64,000 nucleotides of DNA from Ectothiorhodospira shaposhnikovii (lineage in GTDB: Bacteria; Pseudomonadota; Gammaproteobacteria; Ectothiorhodospirales; Ectothiorhodospiraceae). The notes under the pieces were generated by a model that was given only the letters and a program-made list of their open reading frames with translations, did not search any database and had not been told where the DNA came from. Within the stretch, counting starts at the first letter, position 1, and each line of letters begins with the position of its first letter. Made by a program: the position numbers and the translations under genes. Of this stretch, positions 34,007 to 43,248 are shown piece after piece. The stretch spans positions 62,001 through 126,000 of the forward strand of contig NZ_JAJMLZ010000006.1 of the NCBI RefSeq assembly GCF_022227765.1, read 5' to 3'.

Positions 34007-36398
34007 TTTTCGTGCGGAGCGGCTGATTGCGCGGCTGCTGCAGGCAAGGGATCTGGACAGCACGGACGCGTTGCACCTGCGGAACAAGCTCAAGGCTCTG
34101 GGCGTGCCCGCCGTGGAGCGTCTGGTACCCATGCTGCTGAGTGCGGATGACGCCGGAGTCAGAGCCATTGAATGGATGCTCGACGGCTTGCTGGACCCGT
34201 CAACCCTGCCCGTGCTCCTGTCCCGTCTGACGGATGCGGGTCCCCGCGGAACGGCGCGGATCACGCACCTGCTCAGCCATGGTCGAGGTTACGACCCTCA
34301 TCTTCTGGCCGAGGCCTTCAACGACCCCGCATTGCCCAAGGCGCCGCTGATCCAGGCCCTCACCGCCCAGCAGGACCGCCTGGACGGCGGCGTCCTGCTG
34401 CGCATTGCCCACCAGCTGCAGCCGGCGGCACGCAATGCCCTGTTCCAGGTCATCGAGGCGGTGGCCGAGCCGGCCATGATCCCCGAGTTGGTCAACCGTG
34501 CCTCGGGCAAGGATCCGGCGATGCGACGGCTGGTGGTGAAGGTGTTGGGCCGCTTTGATGTGCCACAGGCCCGCAAGGCCCTGGAGCACGCCCTGCACGA
34601 CGCCGACAAGGGCGTGCGTCAGGCCGCGCTGGCAGCCCTGGTGGAACGGGGCGTCAGCGTGGACCTGGCGCTCCTGTGCGGTCTTTTGCGGGACCCGGAC
34701 CTGGGTATTCAGGAGCAGGCCGTGGACGCGGTGATTCGCCGTCATGATCCCGATACCATCACCCACTTGCTGCCGGTTCTTCGGGATGAGTCCGAATATG
34801 CCCGTCGGGCCGGGGTGGAAGTCCTCAACAGCATCGGTAGCACCCGTGACGTGAAGCTGTTGCTGAACTCGGTGAAGGATGAGGACTGGTGGGTGAGGGC
34901 GCGGGCCGCCGATGCCCTGGCCAGGATCGGCGGCCCGCGGGTGGTCAGGGCGGTGGTGGAACTGTTGCGGGATGATGATGAGTTCATTCGCCGCTCCGCC
35001 GTGGAGATCCTCAATGCCACCCGTGACGAGGGGGCGCTGGGGCATCTCATGTCGGCCCTGGATGATTCGGACTGGTGGGTGAGGGAGCGGGCGGTGGATG
35101 CCCTGGGGGATATGGGGCACCAGACGGCGGTACCGGCGCTGATCGATCTGATGGAACGGGATACCAGGGCGGCGCCCGCCGTCATCCGTGCCCTGGCCAA
35201 GCTCAAGGATGACCGTGCCGTGGAGCCGTTGCTCAAACAGCTGGCCGTGGCCAGTGATGCCATCCGCCTGGACGCGGTCCAGGCCCTGGAGGCGCTGGCG
35301 GATTCTTCCAATGTGCAGCGCATTCTGCAGGCGATAACACGGCATGCCTCGGGGACCGAGGGCGAACTGGAAATCACCGGCCGGGATGTCTCGACCCGTC
35401 TGAGCAACCGGTTTGCCCTCAACGGCAATGGGGGCGCCGTGATGGAGCGGACCCTGCTCACGGATGAGGTCACCTCCATGCTGGGAGACGATACAGGGAG
35501 CCGTGTCACCGGGACGGTGCGCCAGATGGCCCGCCCGGCAAGGGCCGCGGGGCAGTCCGCCCTGGATCTGAATGCCCTGGAACCCGGAGACCTGCTGGGG
35601 GATCGCTATCGCTTCGTCCGCCGGGTCGGCAAGGGGGCGTTCGGAACCGTCCTGCTCATGGAAGACACCATGATCTCGGAAACCATCATTCTCAAGGTGA
35701 TGAATCCCCAACTGGCCGCCGACGAGGAGATGATCAAACGCTTCATTCAGGAGTTGCGTCTGTCGCGCAAGATTACCCACGAGAACGTCATCCGCATCCA
35801 TGATTTCCTGGTGGTACAGGGTGCCCTGGCCATTTCCATGGAGTATTTTCCCTCTTCCACCCTGGGGGCCATTCTGCAGAAAACCAGTCCGCTGCCGGTG
35901 TCCCGCGCCCTGCGCTATGCGGAAGATATCGCGGCCGGCATGTCCGCGGCCCACGAGGTGGGTGTCATACATCGGGACCTCAAGCCGGGCAACGTGCTTA
36001 TCAACGGTCGGGACATCCTCAAGATCGTGGACTTTGGGGTGGCCGCGGTCACCGGGGCGGGCGATACCCGCCTGACTCGAACCGGCATCCTCATCGGGAC
36101 ACCCAAGTACATGGCCCCGGAACAGGTCCTGGGGCAGCCGGTGTCGACGCGCTCGGATATCTATGCCCTGGGGGTGATGCTCTACGAGATGCTGGCGGGA
36201 CGCCCGCCCTACCTGGGGGAGGACCAGGTATCGATCATGTATCAGCATGTCCAGGGAAAGGCGACGTCCCTGTCAGAGCTGAACTCCGCGATAGACCCCG
36301 GGTTGGCCGAGGTGGTGGCGCGGATGATGGCGGTGGACCCGGAGGCACGTTACCAGACCATGGTTCAGGTGCGCGAGGTACTGCATGCCCAGAATTGA
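33978..36398 (+). CDS. HEAT-repeat protein fused to a Ser/Thr protein kinase
   Basis: This is an 806-residue soluble fusion. Residues about 1-470 are HEAT/armadillo repeats, including the near-duplicate DEDWWVRARAADALARIGG and DSDWWVRERAVDALGDMG. A linker (about 470-535) is rich in Thr. Residues about 540-805 are a complete Hanks-type kinase: glycine loop VGKGAFGTV, catalytic Lys in ILKVMNP, VIHRDLKPGNVLI, VDFGV and MAPEQV. All catalytic residues are present, so it should be active. It overlaps the upstream hypothetical gene and, by 14 bases, the first PilT-type gene. This suggests that phosphorylation or scaffolding controls pilus retraction. Confidence 0.88.
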   Translation: MMRPMSFLADFRAERLIARLLQARDLDSTDALHLRNKLKALGVPAVERLVPMLLSADDAGVRAIEWMLDGLLDPSTLPVLLSRLTDAGPRGTARITHLLSHGRGYDPHLLAEAFNDPALPKAPLIQALTAQQDRLDGGVLLRIAHQLQPAARNALFQVIEAVAEPAMIPELVNRASGKDPAMRRLVVKVLGRFDVPQARKALEHALHDADKGVRQAALAALVERGVSVDLALLCGLLRDPDLGIQEQAVDAVIRRHDPDTITHLLPVLRDESEYARRAGVEVLNSIGSTRDVKLLLNSVKDEDWWVRARAADALARIGGPRVVRAVVELLRDDDEFIRRSAVEILNATRDEGALGHLMSALDDSDWWVRERAVDALGDMGHQTAVPALIDLMERDTRAAPAVIRALAKLKDDRAVEPLLKQLAVASDAIRLDAVQALEALADSSNVQRILQAITRHASGTEGELEITGRDVSTRLSNRFALNGNGGAVMERTLLTDEVTSMLGDDTGSRVTGTVRQMARPARAAGQSALDLNALEPGDLLGDRYRFVRRVGKGAFGTVLLMEDTMISETIILKVMNPQLAADEEMIKRFIQELRLSRKITHENVIRIHDFLVVQGALAISMEYFPSSTLGAILQKTSPLPVSRALRYAEDIAAGMSAAHEVGVIHRDLKPGNVLINGRDILKIVDFGVAAVTGAGDTRLTRTGILIGTPKYMAPEQVLGQPVSTRSDIYALGVMLYEMLAGRPPYLGEDQVSIMYQHVQGKATSLSELNSAIDPGLAEVVARMMAVDPEARYQTMVQVREVLHAQN

Positions 36399-37479
36399 TG
36401 CCTTTCTCAAGCTGGCCCGCGAGCAGGGGTGCTCGGACCTTCATCTGGCGGTGGGATTGCCGCCGTTGCTGCGCATGAACGGGGACATCATGCCCATCCG
36501 TTTTCGCGACCTGGCGGCCCGGGAGCTGGAAACCTACATCATGGAGATCCTCACGCCGGCCCAGAAACAGCGTTTCAGCGAGGGCGATGATCTGGACTTC
36601 TCCTACGTGACGGAGGAGGTGGGGCGTTTCCGTGCCAATCTCTTCCGCAAGGCAACCGGCATCGGCGCCACCTTTCGCCATATCCCCGCGCAGGCCCCGG
36701 ATCTGGACAGCCTGGGGTTGCCTTCGGTGGTCAAGCAGCTGATCGAACATCATCAGGGCATGGTGCTGGTCACCGGCTCCACCGGTACCGGCAAGTCCAC
36801 CACCCTGGCGGCCATCATCGACTACATCAATACCCATCGGGCAGTCAACATCATCAGCCTGGAGGACCCGGTGGAGTTCGTGCACCGGAGCAAGCGCGCC
36901 CAGGTGATCCAGCGCGAGGTGGGGAATCATGTCCCCAGCTACGCCCACGGGCTGCGCAATGCCCTGCGCGAGGACCCGGACGTGATCCTGGTGGGGGAAC
37001 TGCGGGACGTGGACTCCATGATCATGGCCATGATCGCGGCGGAAACCGGGCACCTGGTGTTGGGCACCATGCATACCACATCGGCCGTGAAGACCATCGA
37101 CCGGATCCTGGACAGCCTGCCCCTGGAGCAGCGGGAACAGGGCAAAACCTTCCTGTCCCAGAACCTGCACGGGGTGATCACCCAGACCCTGGTCAAGTCC
37201 GCCGACGGGCGTGGCCGCCGGGCGGTGGTGGAGACCTTGGTGATCAACCGGGCCATCGCCAAGATGATCATGACCGACAAGGTGCACCAGATCCCGACAC
37301 AGATGCAGACCGGGCGCACCCAGGGCATGCAGTTGCTGGATCAGGCATTGCTGGAGGCCGTGCAGCGCAATGAGATCGATCCGGATGATGCCTACCAGTT
37401 CGCGCTGGACAAGAAGAGTCTGCAGCGTTTCGTGACCGATGCGAGCCTGCTGCCCAAGATCGATCTGGCGGGAGGCTGA
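36385..37479 (+). CDS. PilT-type twitching motility ATPase, first copy
   Basis: This is a type IV pilus retraction ATPase of 364 residues. Walker A TGSTGTGKSTTLAAI, Asp box IISLEDPVEF, Walker B LREDPDVILVGELRD and His box GTMHTTSAVKTIDRI are intact. The sequence follows PilT rather than PilU (whose Walker B reads APDVIMIGEVRS), but it diverges from PilT at the C-terminus. Its start lies inside the end of the kinase gene, and a second PilT-type gene follows after five bases. It probably acts with, or instead of, PilT for particular surface responses. Confidence 0.88.
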   Translation: MPRIDAFLKLAREQGCSDLHLAVGLPPLLRMNGDIMPIRFRDLAARELETYIMEILTPAQKQRFSEGDDLDFSYVTEEVGRFRANLFRKATGIGATFRHIPAQAPDLDSLGLPSVVKQLIEHHQGMVLVTGSTGTGKSTTLAAIIDYINTHRAVNIISLEDPVEFVHRSKRAQVIQREVGNHVPSYAHGLRNALREDPDVILVGELRDVDSMIMAMIAAETGHLVLGTMHTTSAVKTIDRILDSLPLEQREQGKTFLSQNLHGVITQTLVKSADGRGRRAVVETLVINRAIAKMIMTDKVHQIPTQMQTGRTQGMQLLDQALLEAVQRNEIDPDDAYQFALDKKSLQRFVTDASLLPKIDLAGG

Positions 37480-37484
37480 GGCCC

Positions 37485-38546
37485 ATGCATCATGTGGATG
37501 ATTATCTCGGCAAACTCATCGCGGCGGAGGGGTCCGACCTGCATCTGGTGTCCGGTGACCCGCCGCGGATGCGGGTGAACGGCGATCTGCAGGTCATCGA
37601 GTCCACCCCATTGACCCGGCAGGCGCTGAACGACTTCATGGCCGAGATCCTGCCTCCCGGCGCCCGCGAGATCTTCGAGCGGGATGACGGGGTGGATTTT
37701 GCCTATGCCGTGGAGGGTCTGGCCCGTTTTCGTGTCAACCTGTTCCGGCATGTGGGCGGACTGGCCGCCGTCTTTCGCGCCATTCCCTCCAAGTCCCTGA
37801 CCCTGTCCCAGTTGGGCATGCCGCCGGTGATCAACAGCCTGGGCATGCATCGCCATGGACTGATCCTGGTCACCGGCAAGACCGGTTCGGGGAAATCCAC
37901 CACCCTGGCCGCCATCGTCAATGACATCAACGAACGGCGGCGCGGACACATCATCACCATCGAGGATCCCATCGAATTCGTCCATGAACGCAAGCGCTGT
38001 CTGATCAGTCAGCGTCAGGTGGGGCTGCACACCAAGGGGTTTGCCGCCGCCCTGCGTTCCGCCCTGCGCGAGGACCCGGACGTCATCCTGGTGGGTGAAA
38101 TGCGGGATCTGGAAACCATCTCGCTGGCCGTCACGGCGGCGGAAACCGGCATCCTGGTGCTGGGGACCCTGCACACCAATGGTGCCGCCGCCACCGTGGA
38201 CCGCATCATCAATGCCTTTCCCGCCATGAAGCAGGCCCAGATCCGGACCATGCTGTCCACCTCCCTGCGCGGTGTGGTGTCCCAGCAACTGGTGCGGCGA
38301 CAGGATGGCCGGGGTCGCCTGGCGGCGGTGGAGATCCTGGTCAATACCCCGGCGGTGGCCAATCTGCTGCGGGAGGGCAAGACCGAACAACTGGTCGGCA
38401 CCATGCAGTCCGGTGCCCTGGTGGGCATGCAGACCATGGATGGCGCCCTGCGACGCCTGCTGGACGCCGGTCGGATCAGTGGCCGGGAGGCCTATCTGCA
38501 GTCCATCGGCAAGGCCGAGTTCGAAGCCGTCCGGGAACAGGATTGA
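37485..38546 (+). CDS. PilT-type twitching motility ATPase, second copy
   Basis: This is a second retraction-type ATPase of 353 residues with Walker A TGKTGSGKSTTLAAI, Asp box IITIEDPIEF, Walker B LREDPDVILVGEMRDLETI and His box GTLHTNGAAATVDRI. The GEMRDLETI string is identical to Pseudomonas PilT, while the His box departs (TNGAAATV for TTSAAKTI). It follows the first copy after five bases. Two PilT-like proteins may form mixed or alternate retraction motors. No pilin or assembly gene is in the window. Confidence 0.87.
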   Translation: MHHVDDYLGKLIAAEGSDLHLVSGDPPRMRVNGDLQVIESTPLTRQALNDFMAEILPPGAREIFERDDGVDFAYAVEGLARFRVNLFRHVGGLAAVFRAIPSKSLTLSQLGMPPVINSLGMHRHGLILVTGKTGSGKSTTLAAIVNDINERRRGHIITIEDPIEFVHERKRCLISQRQVGLHTKGFAAALRSALREDPDVILVGEMRDLETISLAVTAAETGILVLGTLHTNGAAATVDRIINAFPAMKQAQIRTMLSTSLRGVVSQQLVRRQDGRGRLAAVEILVNTPAVANLLREGKTEQLVGTMQSGALVGMQTMDGALRRLLDAGRISGREAYLQSIGKAEFEAVREQD

Positions 38547-38602
38547 TACCGTTCCGAGGCAACAAAATTGAACCCTCGACTCCCATCTCGTAAGCTGGCC
38601 GG

Positions 38603-41509
38603 ATGACCACGCCCACCCCTCAAGACCTGTGCCTGGACGGTATCCCCCAGGCGGCCCGGCCGGGCATGCTCAATCTGGCCGAAGACTACCTGTCCGCCTG
38701 CCGTGGCCAGGGCTTGAGTCCCGGTCCCTGGCCCGAGGCCCTGGCCCGGGTCTGGTACTACAGCGACTTCGTCGCACGCACGGCCATCCGCCGCCCGGAT
38801 CGGTTCCTGGCCCTGCTGGCGTCCGGGGATCTGGAGCGGACTTATGGTGACGGGGACATGTGCCGTCGGGTCGGGGACACCCTGGCGACGGCCGAGGACG
38901 ACGCCGACCTGATGCGTCTCTTGCGCCAGGCGCGCAACCGGGAGATGGTGCGCATCGCCTGGCGTGACCTGACCGGGACGGCCACCCTGAACGAAACCCT
39001 GGATGACCTCTCCACCCTGGCGGATCACCTCATCGACGGCGCCCTCGACTGGCTTCACCGGGACATGGCGCGCCGTCACGGCGAGCCACGGGATGCCGGC
39101 GGCCGGCCCCAGCGCCTGGTGGTATTGGGCATGGGCAAGCTGGGGGGGCATGAACTCAACTTCTCCTCCGATATCGACCTCATCTTCGCTTATCCCCGGC
39201 CCGGTCAAACCGACGGGGAACGCTGCCTGGACAACCAGCAGTTCTTCATCCGCCTGGGCCAGCGCCTGATCAAGGTGCTCAACGAAAAGACCTCCGACGG
39301 CTTCGTCTTCCGGGTGGACATGCGCCTGCGACCCTTCGGCGACACCGGCCCCCTGGTGATGAGCTTCGATGCCCTGGAGGATTACTACGAGAGCCATGGT
39401 CGGGAATGGGAACGCTACGCCCTGATCAAGGCTCGCGCCGTGGCCGGTGATCGAGACAGCGCCGAGCAGCTCCATGCACTGCTGCGCCCCTTCATCTACC
39501 GCCGCTATCTGGACTTCGGTGCCTTCGGCTCCCTGCGGGACATGAAGGCCCTGATCAACCGCGAGGCGGCGCGCAAAGGCAAGGATCAGGACATCAAGCT
39601 GGGGGAGGGCGGCATCCGGGAGGTGGAGTTCGTCGGCCAGGCCTTCCAGCTCATTCGTGCCGGCCGTGATCCTTCCCTGCAGTTACGGGGCATCCGGCCC
39701 GTGCTGGAGCGACTGGCGGCGCAGGATCTGATGCCCGCCTATGCGGTGCGCCATCTGCTGGAGGCCTATGACTTCCTGCGCCGTACCGAGAACCGCCTGC
39801 AGATGGTGGCGGATCAGCAGACCCACCGGCTGCCCCGGGAGGACCAGGACCGCCTGCGTCTGGCCCTGTCCATGGGCTTCGAGGATTGGGACAGCTTCGA
39901 GGCGGCCCTGGATCGACACATGCGTCGGGTGCATGGTCAGTTCGAACAGGTCTTCGCCGCCCCCCAGCGGGCCGACGACGACGGCGAACAGGCCGCTCAG
40001 CCCGAGGCCCAGCGGGATCTGGCGGCCCTGTGGTTGGGTTCCCTGGACCGGGATCGCGGTCTGGTTGTGCTGGGGGAATTGGGCCTGACCGACCCGGACA
40101 CTGCCCTGGCGGGCCTGGAACACCTGCGCGACAGCAGCGCCTGTCGTAATCTCACCGCCACCGGGCGCGAGCGCCTGGACCGGCTCATGCCCCTGATGCT
40201 GGGTGTTCTCAGCGGCCTGAAGGCCCCCGACGCCACCCTGGAACGCCTGCTGCGGCTGGTGCAGACCATCGCCCGGCGATCCGTCTATCTCTCCCTGCTG
40301 GTGGAGAACCCCCTGGCCCTGTCCCAGTTGGCCCGGTTGTGCGAGGCCAGTCCCTGGATCGCCGACCACCTGACCCGCTATCCCCTGCTGTTGGACGAGC
40401 TGCTGGACCCCCGCAGCCTCTATGCGCCCCCCGGTCGCCAGGGATTGATGGATGCCCTCAACGACGAGCTGGTGCAGGTCCCACAGGATGACCTGGAACA
40501 GGTCATGGACCGGCTGCGCATGTTCAAGCAGGTTCAGGTCCTCAAGGTGGCCGCCGCCGACATCATGGACGTGCTGCCGGTGATGAAGGTCAGCGACCAC
40601 CTGACCTGGATCGCCGAAGTGGTCCTGGAGCGGGTACTGAGCCTGGTGCTGGAGCAGCTGATCGCCAAACACGGTCGTCCCCGCTGCCTCGTCGACGGTG
40701 AACCCTATGAGCCGGGCTTTGCCGTGGTGGGCTACGGCAAGTTGGGCGGACTGGAGCTGGGCTACGGTTCGGACCTGGACATCGTGTTCCTGCACGACAG
40801 CCGGGGCGAACAGGCCATGACCGACGGCGAACGCCCGCTGGACAACAGTGAATTCTTTGCCCGGGTCGGCCAGCGGGTGCTGCACTTCCTGGGGGTCTTC
40901 ACCGGAGCGGGGCGGCTTTACGAGGTGGATACCCGGCTGCGCCCCAGTGGCGCCTCCGGCCTGTTGGTGACCAGCGTGACCGCCTTCGAGGACTATCAGC
41001 TTGGTTCCGCCTGGACCTGGGAACATCAGGCCCTGGTGCGTGCCCGTCCGGTGGCCGGGGATGCCCGCATCGCCGAGGCCTTCCAGGCCATGCGTGCCCG
41101 CGTGTTGCAACAGCCCCGGGACGAGGTCGCCCTGCGGGGGGAGGTGCGGGAGATGCGGGGAAAGATGTGGAAGGAGCACGCCACCCGCGATCCCGCGTGG
41201 TTCGACCTCAAGAGAGACCCCGGCGGTATCGCGGATATTGAATTTATGGTGCAATATCTGGTTCTGGCCCATGCCGCCCGGCATCCCCAGCTCACGACCT
41301 GGCCCGACAACATCCGCATCCTGGAGTCTCTGATCGAGACCGGCTTGATGCCCAGGGATGACGCCCTGTTCCTGATGGACACCTACCGGAGTTTCAGGGA
41401 CCGGATTCACGAGCTGACCCTGCAGGAATTGCCCGCCAGGGTGCCGGCCTCGGACTGGGCACGGGAACGCGAACAGGTGCGCGCCTTCTGGCAACGCCTG
41501 ATGACATAG
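38603..41509 (+). CDS. glnE: Glutamine synthetase adenylyltransferase/adenylyl-removing enzyme GlnE
   Basis: GlnE is a bifunctional regulator that adenylylates and de-adenylylates glutamine synthetase under control of PII. The 968-residue length is canonical. Two nucleotidyltransferase domains are visible: FSSDIDLIFAYP near residue 187 (removase) and GYGSDLDIVFLHD near 720 (transferase). The linker region and the C-terminal HD-like helical part (KRDPGGIADIEFMVQYLVL) are intact. It starts 57 bases after the pilus ATPase operon and probably has its own promoter. ilvE follows after a 90-base gap. Confidence 0.97.
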   Translation: MTTPTPQDLCLDGIPQAARPGMLNLAEDYLSACRGQGLSPGPWPEALARVWYYSDFVARTAIRRPDRFLALLASGDLERTYGDGDMCRRVGDTLATAEDDADLMRLLRQARNREMVRIAWRDLTGTATLNETLDDLSTLADHLIDGALDWLHRDMARRHGEPRDAGGRPQRLVVLGMGKLGGHELNFSSDIDLIFAYPRPGQTDGERCLDNQQFFIRLGQRLIKVLNEKTSDGFVFRVDMRLRPFGDTGPLVMSFDALEDYYESHGREWERYALIKARAVAGDRDSAEQLHALLRPFIYRRYLDFGAFGSLRDMKALINREAARKGKDQDIKLGEGGIREVEFVGQAFQLIRAGRDPSLQLRGIRPVLERLAAQDLMPAYAVRHLLEAYDFLRRTENRLQMVADQQTHRLPREDQDRLRLALSMGFEDWDSFEAALDRHMRRVHGQFEQVFAAPQRADDDGEQAAQPEAQRDLAALWLGSLDRDRGLVVLGELGLTDPDTALAGLEHLRDSSACRNLTATGRERLDRLMPLMLGVLSGLKAPDATLERLLRLVQTIARRSVYLSLLVENPLALSQLARLCEASPWIADHLTRYPLLLDELLDPRSLYAPPGRQGLMDALNDELVQVPQDDLEQVMDRLRMFKQVQVLKVAAADIMDVLPVMKVSDHLTWIAEVVLERVLSLVLEQLIAKHGRPRCLVDGEPYEPGFAVVGYGKLGGLELGYGSDLDIVFLHDSRGEQAMTDGERPLDNSEFFARVGQRVLHFLGVFTGAGRLYEVDTRLRPSGASGLLVTSVTAFEDYQLGSAWTWEHQALVRARPVAGDARIAEAFQAMRARVLQQPRDEVALRGEVREMRGKMWKEHATRDPAWFDLKRDPGGIADIEFMVQYLVLAHAARHPQLTTWPDNIRILESLIETGLMPRDDALFLMDTYRSFRDRIHELTLQELPARVPASDWAREREQVRAFWQRLMT

Positions 41510-41599
41510 CAGTGATCATGAAGGGTGCGCGCGCCGGGTTCCGTGCCGCCCCATGCCTGACCCGGGAACCCCATATCGAAATTCGAGAGGAAACGTTTC

Positions 41600-42523
41600 A
41601 TGTCCACCATGGCCGAACGCGATGGTCTGATCTGGTACGACGGCGAGATGGTGCCCTGGCGCGAGGCCAAGACCCATGTACTCACCCACACCCTTCACTA
41701 CGGCATGGGGGTCTTCGAAGGGGTACGCGCCTACCAGACGGAGCGTGGCCCGGCCATCTTCCGGCTGGAAGAGCATACCCGCCGGCTGTTCCGTTCCGCC
41801 CACATCCTGGGCATGACCATCCCCTATACCCCCGCCGAACTCAACGCCGCCCAGGTGGCCGCGGTGCGCGATAACGGGCTCAAGAGTGCTTACCTGCGGC
41901 CCATGTGCTTCTTTGGCGCCGAGGGCATGGGGCTGCGCGCCGACAACCTCCAGGTGCACGTCATCGTGGCTGCCTGGGAGTGGGGCGCCTACCTGGGCGC
42001 GGAAAACATGGAGCGGGGGATCCGGGTCAAGACTTCCTCCTACAACCGTCATCACGTCAACGTGACCATGTGCAAGGCCAAGGCCAACGGCAATTACATG
42101 AACTCCATGATGGCCCTGCAGGAGGCCCTGGCCTGCGGCTGTGACGAAGCCCTGTTGCTGGACACCGAAGGCTATGTGGCCGAGGGTAGCGGCGAGAACT
42201 TCTTCCTGGTCAGCGGCGGCGTGATCTACACCCCCGAGCTCACTTCCGCCCTGGACGGCATCACCCGTCGCACCATCATGACCCTGGCCGAGGAATGCGG
42301 CATTCCGGTGCGGGAAAAGCGCATCACCCGCGACGAGGTCTATGCCGCCGACGAGGCGTTCTTCACCGGCACGGCGGCGGAAGTCACGCCCATCCGCCAG
42401 CTGGATGGCCGCAGCATCGGCCATGGCGGTCGTGGACCCATCACCGAGAAGCTGCAGGCCCTGTATTTCGACGTGGTCAAGGGCCGTCATCCCAAGCACG
42501 AAGGCTGGCTGACCTACGTCTAG
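41600..42523 (+). CDS. ilvE: Branched-chain amino acid aminotransferase IlvE
   Basis: IlvE is a PLP-dependent fold-type IV transaminase that interconverts branched-chain amino and keto acids (307 residues). The N-terminus IWYDGEMVPWREAKTHVLTH and HYGMGVFEGVRAY are typical. The PLP lysine lies in CKAKANGNYMNS, and the phosphate-binding Glu in GYVAEGSGENFFLV. GAGAGGAAAC a few bases upstream supports the start. It completes, with ilvD, two steps of branched-chain synthesis within the window. Confidence 0.96.
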   Translation: MSTMAERDGLIWYDGEMVPWREAKTHVLTHTLHYGMGVFEGVRAYQTERGPAIFRLEEHTRRLFRSAHILGMTIPYTPAELNAAQVAAVRDNGLKSAYLRPMCFFGAEGMGLRADNLQVHVIVAAWEWGAYLGAENMERGIRVKTSSYNRHHVNVTMCKAKANGNYMNSMMALQEALACGCDEALLLDTEGYVAEGSGENFFLVSGGVIYTPELTSALDGITRRTIMTLAEECGIPVREKRITRDEVYAADEAFFTGTAAEVTPIRQLDGRSIGHGGRGPITEKLQALYFDVVKGRHPKHEGWLTYV

Positions 42524-42590
42524 GGGAAGCGCCGGGCGGCCCCTGCCGTCACGCCGGGAGCCCTGGCGCCACGCCGTGAATGTCGTCCTC

Positions 42591-42636
42591 ACCGCAGTGA
42601 GTTTTGCTGTCCTGCAGTGAGTTTTGCTGTCTTTCA
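42591..42636. repeat. 20-bp tandem repeat, two full copies and a partial
   Basis: GCAGTGAGTTTTGCTGT recurs with period 20 (42591-42610, 42611-42630, partial from 42631). It is the first of three repeat blocks in the 338-base gap between ilvE and the zinc-finger gene (42524-42861); nothing else is seen in that gap. Confidence 0.85.
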
Positions 42637-42648
42637 GTGAGCACCACC

Positions 42649-42717
42649 GTCACTCCCGCGAAAGCGGGAGTCCATGGTCGCAGCCCGTGAATGGATTCCC
42701 GCCTGCGCGGGAATGAC
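42649..42717. repeat. Paired REP palindromes (REPIN-like)
   Basis: ACTCCCGC-GAAA-GCGGGAGT (42652-42671) and ATTCCCGC-CTGC-GCGGGAAT (42695-42714) face each other. The 69-bp element begins GTCA and ends TGAC, and its inner TCCATGG/ATGGA also pair. The plan is the same as in the element at 15907-15980. Confidence 0.85.
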
Positions 42718-42719
42718 GG

Positions 42720-42796
42720 CTTCGCAAAGCCCATAAGGGAGTGACAGTTTCGCAAAGCCCATAAGGGAGTGACAGCTTCGGAAAGCCTATAAAACG
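42720..42796. repeat. 28-bp tandem repeat, two copies and a degenerate third
   Basis: TTCGCAAAGCCCATAAGGGA plus GTGACAG recurs at 42720-42747 and 42748-42775, and again in degenerate form to 42796. It directly follows the paired palindromes, just as the 17-bp array follows the first element. Confidence 0.85.
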
Positions 42797-42861
42797 ATAA
42801 CAAAAGGTTCCTTCCCTCCGGTTCTGTCAGCCTTCATCCTCATCACCCAAAGGAGCCCGTC

Positions 42862-43080
42862 ATGCCGAACCCTCAGACCGCACTGAACCAGGATGCCTAC
42901 CCGACGGCCAACACCCAGGCCGCCGTCAGCGTCAGTCGCCGTGATCTGCCCCTGCACTGTCCCGCGCCGGGCACGGCCCTGTGGGCCTCTCATCCCCGGG
43001 TTTACCTGCCGATCCAGGACGCCCGGGACGGGCGCATCGTGTGCCCTTACTGCAGCACGGTCTATACCCTGGAAGACTGA
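42862..43080 (+). CDS. Small zinc-finger domain protein (COG4391/NDUFS6-like)
   Basis: This 72-residue protein has conserved ligands near its end: LHCPAPG, SHPRVYLPI and RIVCPYCSTVYTLED, giving a likely CHCC-type zinc site. Homologues are often found in proteobacteria near lipopolysaccharide or central-metabolism genes, and their function is unknown. AAGGAG at 42850-42855 fixes the start. It lies between the repeats and a further REP palindrome (43119-43144), 168 bases before cysD. Confidence 0.88.
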   Translation: MPNPQTALNQDAYPTANTQAAVSVSRRDLPLHCPAPGTALWASHPRVYLPIQDARDGRIVCPYCSTVYTLED

Positions 43081-43118
43081 TCTTCGGCTCTGGTCTCCCT
43101 CCGGCATGTCCTGACCCC

Positions 43119-43144
43119 GTCATTCCCGCTTGCGCGGGAATCCG
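43119..43144. repeat. Single REP-type palindrome
   Basis: GTC then ATTCCCGC-TTGC-GCGGGAAT (43122-43141), the same family as elsewhere in the window. It sits between the zinc-finger gene and cysD. Confidence 0.8.
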
Positions 43145-43248
43145 GCAGGTGACTGAAACTCCTGTTTGATGAAGCATTCATCTCCCGAAGGGAAAGCAGC
43201 ATCCTGTTTACAGCCCATTCAACCAAGGCCAGAGAACCACACCAGCCC

